Origin: DATBSK01 sp964501785
GTDB lineage: Bacteria > Actinomycetota > Acidimicrobiia > IMCC26256 > PALSA-555
Length of the DNA stretch: 64,000 nucleotides
Reading direction: 5' to 3'
NCBI GenBank assembly: GCA_964501785.1
Contig: CAZCUD010000005.1
Coordinates: 62,001-126,000 of the forward strand
Below are positions 15,042 through 24,231 of the stretch, piece after piece. Positions within the stretch are counted from its first letter, which is position 1. Each line of letters starts with the position of its first letter. Made by a program: the position numbers and the translations under genes. The notes below the pieces were generated by a model that ran no database searches, had not been told where the DNA came from, and saw nothing but the letters and a program-made list of their open reading frames with translations.

Positions 15042-17396
15042 TCAGTCTTTCGCGAACCAGGCGGCGACCGTCTTCTCGGGGTCGACGAACTTCTCACCCG
15101 ACACGTCGACGACCACCCTGTCGATGGTGCCACCAGTGAAGCGGAAGGGCGAGACGTACTCCGGGCTCACGGGCGAGGCGCTGTCCCGCCCCACGCAGAT
15201 GCCGTCACCGATCAGGCAGAAGGCACCGGGCTGAGTGGTGATCTCGGACGATCCGACCTCGTCGCCATCGACGTAGAGCGTCGCCGTCCCCGTGAAGCCA
15301 GGCATCGCGGGGTCGGTGCTCGCACCGCTCGACTCGAAGGCCAAGGAGAAGGCGTGCTTCCCGGTCGTGATGTCCCGGTCGGCGACGATGTCCTGGAACT
15401 TCGAGCCGAGCCAGTTGAACGTGTAGCGCAGCCGCTTGTCCCTGACGTAGAGGCTGTGGCCGCCCGCGACACCACCGTGGGCGTAGACCACACCCTCCGC
15501 ATCGCCGGAATCGACCTCCACGGAGGCCGCGATCGTGTACGAGCGACCGTTGATCGCCACGCCGGCCGACTCGGGAACGTCCGCGATGCCCGGGTAGTAG
15601 GTGTAGCGCACGCGGTCGGGCCCACCCTTGGGTCTCTCGGCGAGCACCTGCTCGAGCGCGGATCGATCGTCGAGCGGGAGTCCCCGGTAGATGCCCGCGT
15701 AGTAGAACCACAGGGCCTTGAGCTGCTCGAGGCGCTCCGGCTCCTTCTCGGCCAGGTCCTTGGTCTGCGCGCGATCGTGCTCCAGGTCGTAGAGCTCCCA
15801 CTCGTCCTGGTCGTACTTGCCCCAGCCCGACAGTGGCGGGTGCACCGTGGTGGCGAGCCAACCCTCGTGGTAGATCGAGCGGTTGCCGAGCATCGTGTAG
15901 AACTGCGTGCTCTTGCTCGGGGCCTTCGCGTCACCGAGCGCGGCGGCGAAGCTCTCGCCCTCGATCGGGCTCTGGACGAAGCCCTTGAGCACCTCGGGCG
16001 GCTCGACACCGAGCAGGTCGTAGACGGTCGGGACGATGTCGACTGCGTGGACGTACTGGTCGCGCACGTCCTTCGACGCCTTGATCTTCTTCGGCCACGA
16101 CACGAGGCACATGTCGGAGACGCCACCCTCGTAGCCGGCCCAACGCTTCCAGTACGGGAACGGCGTGTCGAACGCCCACGCCCAGCCGGTGTTGTAGTGG
16201 TTGTATGACTTCGGCGTGCCGAGTTCGTCGATGTGGGGCATCGTGCGCTCGGTCGTCGACGGGACGCCGTTGAAGAACTCCCACTCGTTGAAGGTGCCGT
16301 TGGGGCCGCCTTCTCCGCTTGCACCGTTGTCCGAGACGACGACGACGAGCGTGTTGTCGAGCTGGTCCGACTCCTCGAGGTAGTCGAGGATCCTCCCGAT
16401 CCGGTCGTCGTAGTACGAGATGTAGCCGGCGAAGACCTCGGCCATCCGCGCGAAGAGTCGCTGCTCGTCGGCGCTGAGCGAGTCCCACGGGCGCACCGTG
16501 TCGAGCGGTGGCCAGGGCTGACCGTCGGGTCCCGTGCGATCGGGTTCGCCATGGGGGTTGATCGGCGACAGCTCCGTGTCCTTCGGCAGCAGCCCCAGCT
16601 GCTTCTGGTTCTCGAGGATGCCGGCGCGGATCGCCTCGTAGCCCTGATCGAACTTCCCCTTGTACCTGTCGGCCCACTCCTTCGGGACATGGTGGGGCGC
16701 ATGCCCGGCCTGGGGCGCGAGGTACATGAAGAACGGCTTGTCGGGGTCGATGACCTTGGCATCACGGATGTACTCGATGGCCTTGTCGGCGAGGTCGTCG
16801 GCGAGGTGGTAGCCCTCTTCCGGCGTCTTCGGCGGATCTATCTGGTGGTTGTCGTGGACCAGGTCCGGATACCAGGAGTTGGTCTCGCCACCCAGCCAGC
16901 CGTAGAAGCGCTCGAAGCCGCGCCCCAGCGGCCAACGTCCCTTGTACGCCGCGAGGTTGCACTCCTCGCCCGGCGTGAGATGCCACTTGCCGACGCAGTA
17001 GGTGTTGTAGCCCCGTTCCGCGAGCACCTCCGAGATGAACCCGTTCTCGAAGGGGATGCGGGTCGAGATCCCCGGGAATCCCGACGCGAACTCGGCGATG
17101 GTCGCCATTCCGTTGCTGGTGGCGTTGCGGCCGGTGAGCAGCGACGCCCGGGTCGGGGAGCACAGCGCCGTCGTGTGGAAGTTGGAGAACTTCACGCCGG
17201 CGTCGGCGATGCGCCGCATCGTCGGGCACTCGACCGGGCCGCCGTAGGTGTCCATGGTCGCGTAGCCGAGGTCGTCCCACGCGATGAACAGCACGTTGGG
17301 AGCGTCGTCCGGCGCCTTGGGCGCGAGATACGGCGCCCAATCAGGCGTGGAGTCACGGACGTCGAGCTCGACCTTGCCTCGGAACTCGGGGGGCAT
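15042..17396 (-). CDS. arylsulfatase
   Basis: 784 aa from the ATG at 17396, chosen because AAGGAG lies 10 nt upstream; an in-frame ATG at 17459 would overlap a regulatory palindrome. Type I sulfatase features: NVLFIAWDDLGYA (metal-binding Asp pair, 34-46), the formylglycine site CSPTRASLLTGR with Cys79, and GKWHLTP. The central part has VVVSDNGASGEGG, also metal-binding. A C-terminal domain of about 200 aa is beta-rich. No signal peptide is seen, so it may be cytoplasmic or exported by another route. The maturase that converts Cys79 is not in the window. Substrate unknown. Confidence 0.9.
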   Translation of the reverse strand: MPPEFRGKVELDVRDSTPDWAPYLAPKAPDDAPNVLFIAWDDLGYATMDTYGGPVECPTMRRIADAGVKFSNFHTTALCSPTRASLLTGRNATSNGMATIAEFASGFPGISTRIPFENGFISEVLAERGYNTYCVGKWHLTPGEECNLAAYKGRWPLGRGFERFYGWLGGETNSWYPDLVHDNHQIDPPKTPEEGYHLADDLADKAIEYIRDAKVIDPDKPFFMYLAPQAGHAPHHVPKEWADRYKGKFDQGYEAIRAGILENQKQLGLLPKDTELSPINPHGEPDRTGPDGQPWPPLDTVRPWDSLSADEQRLFARMAEVFAGYISYYDDRIGRILDYLEESDQLDNTLVVVVSDNGASGEGGPNGTFNEWEFFNGVPSTTERTMPHIDELGTPKSYNHYNTGWAWAFDTPFPYWKRWAGYEGGVSDMCLVSWPKKIKASKDVRDQYVHAVDIVPTVYDLLGVEPPEVLKGFVQSPIEGESFAAALGDAKAPSKSTQFYTMLGNRSIYHEGWLATTVHPPLSGWGKYDQDEWELYDLEHDRAQTKDLAEKEPERLEQLKALWFYYAGIYRGLPLDDRSALEQVLAERPKGGPDRVRYTYYPGIADVPESAGVAINGRSYTIAASVEVDSGDAEGVVYAHGGVAGGHSLYVRDKRLRYTFNWLGSKFQDIVADRDITTGKHAFSLAFESSGASTDPAMPGFTGTATLYVDGDEVGSSEITTQPGAFCLIGDGICVGRDSASPVSPEYVSPFRFTGGTIDRVVVDVSGEKFVDPEKTVAAWFAKD

Positions 17397-17431
17397 CTGC
17401 AAGCCGCTCCTTGCTCGTGTTCCCCGATCGT

Positions 17432-17446
17432 ACGAACGCCGTTCGT
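17432..17446. promoter_or_regulatory. palindromic operator upstream of the sulfatase
   Basis: ACGAACG-C-CGTTCGT: perfect 7-bp arms around one base, 36 nt upstream of the sulfatase ATG. This is the size and style of a TetR-family operator. No TetR gene is in the window, so the regulator would be encoded elsewhere. Confidence 0.45.
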
Positions 17447-17484
17447 GGTGCAGCATCACCCCATGGGGATGAACAGGCGTCCCG

Positions 17485-19743
17485 TCACCCCTCGATCAGC
17501 CCGAGCGCACGTGCGCGCTCGACCGCCTCTCCGCGCGAGCTGACCTCGAGCTTGCGGTAGATCGCGATCGCCTGGGTCTTCACCGTGTTGCGGGACACGA
17601 ACAGCTCGTCCGCGATCTGGGCGAAGCTCAGGTGCGTCGGCAGATACCGGAGCACCCGGAGCTCGGCGGCGGTGAGCGGCGTGGCGTGGAGCCCGAGCGG
17701 CATCCCGGCCGCGTCGGCCACGTGCCGAAGCTGCTCGAGACGCCCGGGGAGCGAACCGAGGCCGGGATGGTCGACGACCACGCGCTCGGCGACCGCCAAC
17801 AGACGTCGCGCCTCGGCGCTCTCCCCGAGCGCCAGGGCGACTCGCGCGAGCTGGATGCGGAACTCGACCGAGATCCACGGACCGAAGCCACGGAGCCCGA
17901 GGAGGAGGAACTCCGCGTGCTTCGCGAGCTCACGGGCGTCGTTCGTCCTCCCTTCGTGCGCGGCGACGAGAGCACCAACCGAGAAGGGGATGCATCCTTG
18001 CGGTCGCTCGGTGAAGTGGATCTCGTACGCCTTGTCCAACGAACGCGCGGCGAGGACGGCCGCCTCGTCGATCCGGCCCTCGTCGTCGGCCATGAGCGCC
18101 TGGAACGCGAGCGCGTGCATCGCGACCGAGGGTGTGAGCAGCTCCCCGAGCGGCAGCGCACGCTCGAACGAGGCTCGCGCGCCATTCGCGTCACCGAGGA
18201 GCCGGGCGGCCACTCCCTCGAGCAGTGCCGCCACCGGCCGGAACGGACTCTCGGGTACGTCCTCGCGATACGCGAGCGCCGCGTCGGCACGCATCTGAGC
18301 GCTGTCGCGGCCTTCGAGGGCGCGCAGCAGGGCCACCGCGGCCTGCACCGGTGCGCCGCTCGGGAGGCGCTCCTCGGACGAGTCGGAAAGGGACGCGAGC
18401 CACGCCGACATCTCCTCGGTGTCACCGGCGGCGAACGCGCGCCACGCCGCCATGACCGAGAGTGCCGGCGTCGACACGATCTCGCCTGGGGGGAAGGGCG
18501 CCAACCAGCGTGCAACCGTGTCGTCGCGCCCGGTTGCGATGAAGAAGGGGGCGTGGTGCCAGACGAGCGCGACCGCGCGCTCCCGGTCGCCACCCGCGTG
18601 CGCGTGGCGCATGGCCTCGTCAGCGTCGCCCGCAGCCTCCAGCCATGTGCCCGCCCGGACGTGGAGATCCCGGATCGCCCCGGGATCGCGGCGCGCCAGC
18701 TCGGCGACCAGCAGATCCTGGAAGAGGTGGTGGTAGCGGTACCACTCACCGGCTCGGTCCATCGGCACGACGAGGCGGTTGGCGTCGGCGAGCGAGTCGA
18801 GCATCGCAGCCGAGCCACTCACACCGAGCACGTGGTCGCACAGCGGGCCCGACAGACGGTCGAGCACCGAGGTGCGCAACATGAAGTCGAGGCGGTCCTC
18901 GGCGACCGAGCCCAGCACCTCGTCGGCGAGGTACTGCGCGATCGCCCGGTCCCCACCACCGAAGCTCGCGATCGAGCCCGGCGCTGCATCGCGGAGCGCC
19001 AACGCGCAGAGGTAGAGCGCGGCCGGCCACCCCTCGGTCAGCTCGACCAGTGCCTCGGCCTCCTCGTCGACGAGCGACAGCCCGGCTCCCCGCAAGAGCT
19101 GCGCGCCCTCGGTCGCCGACATCGTGAGGTCGGCGGTCGCGAGGTCGAGGACGCTGCCACCGGCCCGAGCGCGCGCGAGCCCGAGCCGGGACGCGTCGCG
19201 CGTCGCGATCGCGACCCGTGACGAGTCCGGGACGTGCTCGACGAGCGTCCGCACGACCGCACACGCCTGTGGCGCATCCAGCAGATGAGCGTCGTCGAGC
19301 ACCAGGACGAACGGCGACCGCGTCGCGAGGACGTCGACCAGGCGTGGGAGGCGGACTTCTTCGAGGGACGCGTCGGAGACGACGATCTGCTCGAAGGCCA
19401 CGTCGGGAACGCGCTCGACGCCGTCGAGCCCGAGGAGCACCCGGGCGAGCAGCGACGTCGGATCGTTGTCTGCACGCCCCAGCGTGAGCCAGGCGCATGG
19501 GCGCTCGTCCCCCTCGGCGAGGCTCGCGAGCAGCGTGGTCTTGCCGTAGCCGGCGGGCGCGGTGACGAGCACGCACCGAGCCGTCGTGCCATCGCCGAGA
19601 CGGTGGGCGGCCTTGCCGCGATGGACGATCCCGGTCGGCACCGGCGGCGCCGCGACTCGCACTCCCCCAGGTGCGAGCGCGCGAGCGAACGCACGCAGGT
19701 CGTCGTCCGCCGCCTCGGGATCCGACACCACCCCCGCACTCAC
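17485..19743 (-). CDS. MalT-like LuxR-family ATPase regulator
   Basis: 752 aa. Near the N-terminus is a STAND-type NTPase: Walker A APAGYGKTTLL and Walker B FVLVLDDAHLLD. A long helical TPR-like middle follows, and the last 65 residues are a LuxR HTH (LTAAELRVLRYLPTH, then FAQIADELFVSRNTVKTQA). Such MalT/AlkS-type proteins bind an inducer through the TPR region and activate nearby genes. It precedes the sulfatase on the same strand with an 88-bp gap, so sulfatase control is a candidate role. The GTG at 19743 is preceded at 7 nt by TAGCGT (19751-19756), supporting this start over the longer open frame that runs into the MFS gene. Confidence 0.85.
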   Translation of the reverse strand: MSAGVVSDPEAADDDLRAFARALAPGGVRVAAPPVPTGIVHRGKAAHRLGDGTTARCVLVTAPAGYGKTTLLASLAEGDERPCAWLTLGRADNDPTSLLARVLLGLDGVERVPDVAFEQIVVSDASLEEVRLPRLVDVLATRSPFVLVLDDAHLLDAPQACAVVRTLVEHVPDSSRVAIATRDASRLGLARARAGGSVLDLATADLTMSATEGAQLLRGAGLSLVDEEAEALVELTEGWPAALYLCALALRDAAPGSIASFGGGDRAIAQYLADEVLGSVAEDRLDFMLRTSVLDRLSGPLCDHVLGVSGSAAMLDSLADANRLVVPMDRAGEWYRYHHLFQDLLVAELARRDPGAIRDLHVRAGTWLEAAGDADEAMRHAHAGGDRERAVALVWHHAPFFIATGRDDTVARWLAPFPPGEIVSTPALSVMAAWRAFAAGDTEEMSAWLASLSDSSEERLPSGAPVQAAVALLRALEGRDSAQMRADAALAYREDVPESPFRPVAALLEGVAARLLGDANGARASFERALPLGELLTPSVAMHALAFQALMADDEGRIDEAAVLAARSLDKAYEIHFTERPQGCIPFSVGALVAAHEGRTNDARELAKHAEFLLLGLRGFGPWISVEFRIQLARVALALGESAEARRLLAVAERVVVDHPGLGSLPGRLEQLRHVADAAGMPLGLHATPLTAAELRVLRYLPTHLSFAQIADELFVSRNTVKTQAIAIYRKLEVSSRGEAVERARALGLIEG

Positions 19744-19750
19744 CTCATCG

Positions 19751-19756
19751 ACGCTA
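19751..19756 (-). promoter_or_regulatory. -10 box (TAGCGT) of the MalT-like regulator
   Basis: Seven nt upstream of the GTG at 19743; leaderless geometry. Confidence 0.5.
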
Positions 19757-19864
19757 GAGGGGCCGGGGGAGCCGGTGCACAAGCGCGGCGCGGGTTTACC
19801 ACCCCGAAACCGAATCGACACGACGCGGTGGATCGGACCCGACGGACTGACCGCCGCTTGCGGG

Positions 19865-21472
19865 TCAGCCCCCGCGAGCATCCGCGGCCGCGGCCGCGAC
19901 GTCGGTCCGGTGGTACTCCTCGAGCAGCTCGGTCTCGCGCTGACGCTTCGGGAAGAAGAAGAAGACGAGCGTCGCGCCGAGCACGATCGCGATGATGCCC
20001 GCGACGTAGGCCCAATCGGCCCCGTCGATGAAGGACTGCTGTGCGGCACCGACGATCTGCTTCGCGTACTGCGGGTACTGCTCGGCCGTGTTGACGGCGC
20101 TCGAGAATGACTTCGTGAGCTCGGACTGGACGTCGTCGCTGATGTTCGCGGCCTGGGGGTTCCCCGCGATGAGCTTGGAGAACGCCGACGCGTACCCCGC
20201 GGTCAGCAACGAACCGAGGATCGACTGCATGATCGCCCCGCCGAGGTCGCGCTGGAGATCAGCCGTGCCCGATGCCATCCCGGCCCGCTCGACCGGGACC
20301 GAGCCCGTGAGCGAGTGCGACGCAGGCGTTCCCGCGAACCCCACACCGATGCCGACGAACGCGTACGCCAGCCCGACCTTCCAGTAGTCGATGCCCTCCT
20401 TCCAGAGGACGAGCATCGTGACGAAGCCGAGCAGGCAGAAGACGTAACCGATCAGGAGCGTGAACCGCGCCCCGAACCGGTCGACCAGCTTCGCCGAGCG
20501 CGGAGCGACGAGCACCATCAGGATCGCGGCCGGAAGGATCGACGCGCCCGCCTCGAACGTGTCGTACAGCAGCACCTCCTGGAGGAACTGCTGCCCGACG
20601 AACATCGCGGCCATGAGAGAGCCGAACACGATGATGCCGGCGACGGCGGCGACCCAGAAGATCCGTCGGCTCGCGACCTTGAGGTCGTAGAGCGGGTTGC
20701 GGGCCCGGCGCTGGCGGATGACGAAGACGACCGCGGCGGCGAGCGTGATGATCGTCAGACCGATGACCAACGTGGTCTTGTCGGGAACCGACGCGAAGTT
20801 GATCGCGAGGATGAGCGCGCCGACGAGGACGATCGAGACGAGGCCTCCGAGGTTGTCGACCGGATCCGTCGACTCGTTCACGTGGCTCGGCACGTATCGC
20901 CACGCGAGAGCGAGGGCGATGAACGCGAGCGGCAGGGTCACGAGGAACACCGATCCCCACCAGAACTCCTCGAGGAGCGCCCCGGCGACGAGCGGACCGA
21001 GAGCTGCGATCGCGCCGCCGATGGCCGACCAGAGCGCGATCGATCTCGTCCGCGCTGATCCAGACCACAGCGCCGTGATGATCGCCAGCGTCGTCGGGAA
21101 GGCCATGCCCGCCGCGAGACCGCCGAGGAGTCGGGCGACGAACAGCACCTCGATGGTCGGCGCGTAGGCCGCGAGCAGGCAGGCAGGGATCGAAAGACCG
21201 ACGCCGAGCAGCAGCATCATCTTGCGCCCGTAGCGGTCACCGAGCGCACCGAGGTACAGGACCGAGGCCGCCAGGCCCAGCGAGTAGCCGACGGCGACCA
21301 GGTTCAACGCGGTCTGACCGGCGTCGAAGTCCTTGCCGATGTCGGGCAGCGCGACGTTCGCGACCGCGAGGTTCAGGTTGGCGACCGCTGCCACCAGGAT
21401 CAGTGCGACGAGCACCAGCCCCTGCTTCGCGGGCGACGTGGACGGCTCGGTCTCGACGTTCGCTGTGGTCAC
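19865..21472 (-). CDS. MFS exporter, DHA2 (EmrB/QacA) type
   Basis: 535 aa with about 14 hydrophobic segments, the DHA2 layout. ANVALPDIGKDF in the first loop and LGDRYGRKMMLL (motif A) fit the family, which exports drugs or other small molecules by proton antiport. The region before the last helix (about residues 440-500) is a hydrophilic, helical stretch (SDDVQSELTKSFSSAVNTAE). No TetR or MarR partner is beside it. GTG start; TATTGT lies 6 nt upstream (21479-21484). Substrate unknown. Confidence 0.85.
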   Translation of the reverse strand: MTTANVETEPSTSPAKQGLVLVALILVAAVANLNLAVANVALPDIGKDFDAGQTALNLVAVGYSLGLAASVLYLGALGDRYGRKMMLLLGVGLSIPACLLAAYAPTIEVLFVARLLGGLAAGMAFPTTLAIITALWSGSARTRSIALWSAIGGAIAALGPLVAGALLEEFWWGSVFLVTLPLAFIALALAWRYVPSHVNESTDPVDNLGGLVSIVLVGALILAINFASVPDKTTLVIGLTIITLAAAVVFVIRQRRARNPLYDLKVASRRIFWVAAVAGIIVFGSLMAAMFVGQQFLQEVLLYDTFEAGASILPAAILMVLVAPRSAKLVDRFGARFTLLIGYVFCLLGFVTMLVLWKEGIDYWKVGLAYAFVGIGVGFAGTPASHSLTGSVPVERAGMASGTADLQRDLGGAIMQSILGSLLTAGYASAFSKLIAGNPQAANISDDVQSELTKSFSSAVNTAEQYPQYAKQIVGAAQQSFIDGADWAYVAGIIAIVLGATLVFFFFPKRQRETELLEEYHRTDVAAAAADARGG

Positions 21473-21478
21473 GGGCGC

Positions 21479-21484
21479 ACAATA
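21479..21484 (-). promoter_or_regulatory. -10 box (TATTGT) of the MFS gene
   Basis: Six nt upstream of the GTG at 21472; leaderless geometry. Confidence 0.5.
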
Positions 21485-21561
21485 TCCACGACCGGCACCG
21501 CGCGGATCGTCCTGATCGGACGACGCGGGCGGGCTCCCATCGGAGTACCGTCCGGCGCACC

Positions 21562-23889
21562 ATGACGTGGATCAAGGGGGCCGAGGACCCACCCGAGCGG
21601 CGGCCCACCGACCTCGTCCGCGTCGCGGTCGGGATCGGGGGCCTCGCCTTCGCGGGGCTGTGGGCCCAGTCGGAGTCGTCGCTCGACACCAACCTCTTCG
21701 CGACGGTCAACGACTTCCCCAACTCGCTCCAGGGCGTCGCCGACGCGCTCTACGCGCTCGGCTCCTACTGGGCGGTGATCGCGGTCGCTCTGGTGGCCCT
21801 GCTCCTGCGCCGCTGGCCGGTGGCGCTCCACGTCGCCATCGCCGGCGCGATCGCGTGGGGCATCGCCGAGCTGCTCCACGAGCTCCTCGACCCGCAGCGC
21901 ACCGCGGGACTCGACATCACGATCCGCAGCGGCGACGGACCCATCTTCCCGGCGACCAACGTCGCGATCATCACCGCGCTGGCGTTCGTCCTGGCCCCGT
22001 ACGTCGTGCGACCCGTTCGTCGCGTCTTCCTCCTGCTGGTGGTCCTGGTGTGCCTCGCCGCGATGTACCTCGGCGTCGCGTTCCCCTCCGACGTCGCGGG
22101 CGGCTTGTTCCTCGGCACCGCGGCGGCCGGCGCGGTCCTCGCACTGTTCGGGGCACCGGGCGGTCGGCCCACGGTCGCCGAGGTGCGGTCGGGGCTGGTG
22201 GCGCTCGGGTTCGACGTGCGCAGCGTGCGCCATGCCGACGAGCAGGTACCGCGCGCCGCGGTCATGGACGCGCGCCTGGCATCGGGCGAGGAGCTCGAGG
22301 TCGCGGCCTTCGGACGCGACCAGCGCGACGGACAGCTCGCGGCGAAGGTCTGGCACTGGATCATGTACCGGGACCCCGGGGTCCCGGTGTTCGGGAGCCG
22401 TCTCCAACAGACCGAGCACATCGGGTACGCGCTGCTGCTCGCCGACCGGGCGAAGGTGCGCGCGCCGAGGCTGGTCAAGACGGGCGCGGCCGGTCCCGAG
22501 GCCGCGATGCTCGTCACCACGCCACCCGCGGGCACCCCCCTCGACCGGCTCCCGGCGAAGGCGGTCACCGACGCCGTGCTGGGTGACGCCTGGAAGCAGA
22601 TCCAGGCGCTGCACCGCGCAGGCATCAGCCACGGGAGCCTCGACGCGCACCACGTGCTCGTCGACGCCGGGAAGGCGTCGCTGACCGACTTCAGCCGGTC
22701 GGACGCGAACGCCGACCAGTACTGGCTCGATCGCGACAGCGCCGGGTTCCTGGCCGCGACCTCGCTCATCGTCGGCAACGAGCGCGCGGTGGCCGTGGCC
22801 GTCAAGGTGCTCGGAAAGGAACGAGCGGCCGAGCTGATCCCCTTCGTGCAGCCCGCGGCGATGCCGGCCGCGACGCGCCGCGGCCAGAAGCACCTGTCGA
22901 AGGCGCTCAAGGGCCTGCGGGCCGACCTCACCACCGCGACCGGCGCCGAGGACGTGCCGGCGCTGAAGATCAAGCGGCTGAGCCTGGTCAACATCGGGAT
23001 GCTCGCGGGCATCCTGCTGGCACTGGCGATCGCGATCCCCAGCCTCGAGGGGATCGACTGGGCGACCCTCTCCGACGAGTTCGAGGACGCGACCTGGGGT
23101 TGGGTCGCGCTCGCGTTCGCGCTCTGGCCGACGATCCCCACCGCGTGGGGCACCGCGCTCATGGGCTGCGTCAACAAGGACCTGCCGTTCATCCCGACCG
23201 TCACCACACAGGTGAGCTGCACGTTCTTGAACCTGATCACACCGAACGGGCTCGGCGGCACGGCGCTCCAGATCGACTACCTGCACCACCAGGACGTCCC
23301 GGTCGCGTCGGCGGGGAGCGCGATGGTCCTGAGCACGGGCGTCGGTGGTGCGATCCAGATGATCCTGTTCGTGGTCGCCGCGTCGCTGACGTCGACGCCG
23401 TTCAGCCTCAGCAGTGGCGGTGGCGTGAGCCTCGGGGCGATCGCCGTGGTCGCCGCGCTCGTCGGGGTCGTCCTGCTCGTACCCAAGATCCGCGGCAAGG
23501 TCGTGCCCGCGGTCCAGAGGGCGGCGTCCGACATCTGGGCGGTCCTGCGCAACCCGAAGAAGGGGATGCAGCTCATCGGGGGCGACCTCGCCGGCAACCT
23601 CATCTACCCCGCGCTGCTCGGACTCTGCCTCAAGGCGTTCGGCTACGACCTGGGGTTCGCGGAGCTCATCGTCGTGCAGGTCGGGGCGGGCATGCTCGGC
23701 AACGTGGCGCCCGTTCCCGGCGGCATCGGGGTGCAGGAAGCAGCGCTGACCGCGGGCCTGACGGGCTTCGGGATCCCGGCCAACCCCGCCCTCGCCACCG
23801 TCATCGTGTTCCGCACGATCACGTTCGCGATCCCGCCGATCGTCGGCTTCTTCACGCTGCGGTGGCAGCGCGCCAACGGCTACGCCTGA
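21562..23889 (+). CDS. PAP2-like / kinase-like / LPG-synthase-TM fusion protein
   Basis: 775 aa from the ATG at 21562 (TACCGT box 10 nt upstream). Three parts. About 1-195: membrane region resembling a PAP2 phosphatase, but the catalytic PSGH box is FPATN and the last box is LGVAFPSDVAGG without the histidine. About 200-430: soluble kinase-like domain, with HGSLDAHHVLVD where HGDLxxxN is expected and LTDFSRS for DFG. About 460-775: UPF0104/lysylphosphatidylglycerol-synthase-type membrane domain, with NLITPNGLGGTALQ and NVAPVPGGIGVQEAALTAGL. The last domain usually flips or transports a lipid or a polyprenyl intermediate. Both upstream catalytic domains look degenerate, so they may bind rather than catalyse. 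Confidence 0.8.
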   Translation: MTWIKGAEDPPERRPTDLVRVAVGIGGLAFAGLWAQSESSLDTNLFATVNDFPNSLQGVADALYALGSYWAVIAVALVALLLRRWPVALHVAIAGAIAWGIAELLHELLDPQRTAGLDITIRSGDGPIFPATNVAIITALAFVLAPYVVRPVRRVFLLLVVLVCLAAMYLGVAFPSDVAGGLFLGTAAAGAVLALFGAPGGRPTVAEVRSGLVALGFDVRSVRHADEQVPRAAVMDARLASGEELEVAAFGRDQRDGQLAAKVWHWIMYRDPGVPVFGSRLQQTEHIGYALLLADRAKVRAPRLVKTGAAGPEAAMLVTTPPAGTPLDRLPAKAVTDAVLGDAWKQIQALHRAGISHGSLDAHHVLVDAGKASLTDFSRSDANADQYWLDRDSAGFLAATSLIVGNERAVAVAVKVLGKERAAELIPFVQPAAMPAATRRGQKHLSKALKGLRADLTTATGAEDVPALKIKRLSLVNIGMLAGILLALAIAIPSLEGIDWATLSDEFEDATWGWVALAFALWPTIPTAWGTALMGCVNKDLPFIPTVTTQVSCTFLNLITPNGLGGTALQIDYLHHQDVPVASAGSAMVLSTGVGGAIQMILFVVAASLTSTPFSLSSGGGVSLGAIAVVAALVGVVLLVPKIRGKVVPAVQRAASDIWAVLRNPKKGMQLIGGDLAGNLIYPALLGLCLKAFGYDLGFAELIVVQVGAGMLGNVAPVPGGIGVQEAALTAGLTGFGIPANPALATVIVFRTITFAIPPIVGFFTLRWQRANGYA

Positions 23890-23910
23890 GCACGAGCGCG
23901 GTCGACCGGT

Positions 23911-23998
23911 CCGATCTTCGATCACCCGATCACGTGATCATCCGATCAGGGTGATGATCGAGGTCGTGGCGAGTCGTACAAGGGTCTCCGATCAAGGA
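23911..23998. repeat. GATC-dense palindromic intergenic sequence
   Basis: Seven GATC tetranucleotides lie within 88 bp. They include the perfect 12-bp palindrome GATCACGTGATC (23928-23939), which is nested inside ATCACCC (23921-23927) and GGGTGAT (23949-23955). It lies between the fusion protein stop and the small membrane protein start, so it can be a terminator of the first or an operator of the second. Confidence 0.5.
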
Positions 23999-24006
23999 GA
24001 ACCGAC

Positions 24007-24213
24007 ATGCTCGCACTCTCGACCGGTTGGACGGTCGGCATCATCGTCTTCGCCATCATCTGGATCCTGCTGGCGTTCTGGCCGGCGCGGGTCGCGGGCC
24101 GCAAGGGACACAGCTTCTTCGGCTACTTCATCCTGAGCCTGATCTTCTTCCCGCTCGCCCTGATCCTCGCCTACGCGGTCGAGGACCGGACCCGAGCGGT
24201 CGGCGCGGTCTGA
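24007..24213 (+). CDS. small two-TM membrane protein
   Basis: 68 aa, ATG with AAGGAG 8 nt upstream. Two hydrophobic helices (about 8-25 and 36-56) are joined by the basic loop ARVAGRKGHS. Similar short proteins with a WPARVAxRKGHSFxxxF pattern are widespread in actinobacteria and unannotated. No cofactor motif. The GATC-rich palindromes just upstream may control it. Confidence 0.75.
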   Translation: MLALSTGWTVGIIVFAIIWILLAFWPARVAGRKGHSFFGYFILSLIFFPLALILAYAVEDRTRAVGAV

Positions 24214-24231
24214 CGCGGTCGCGGACGAACC

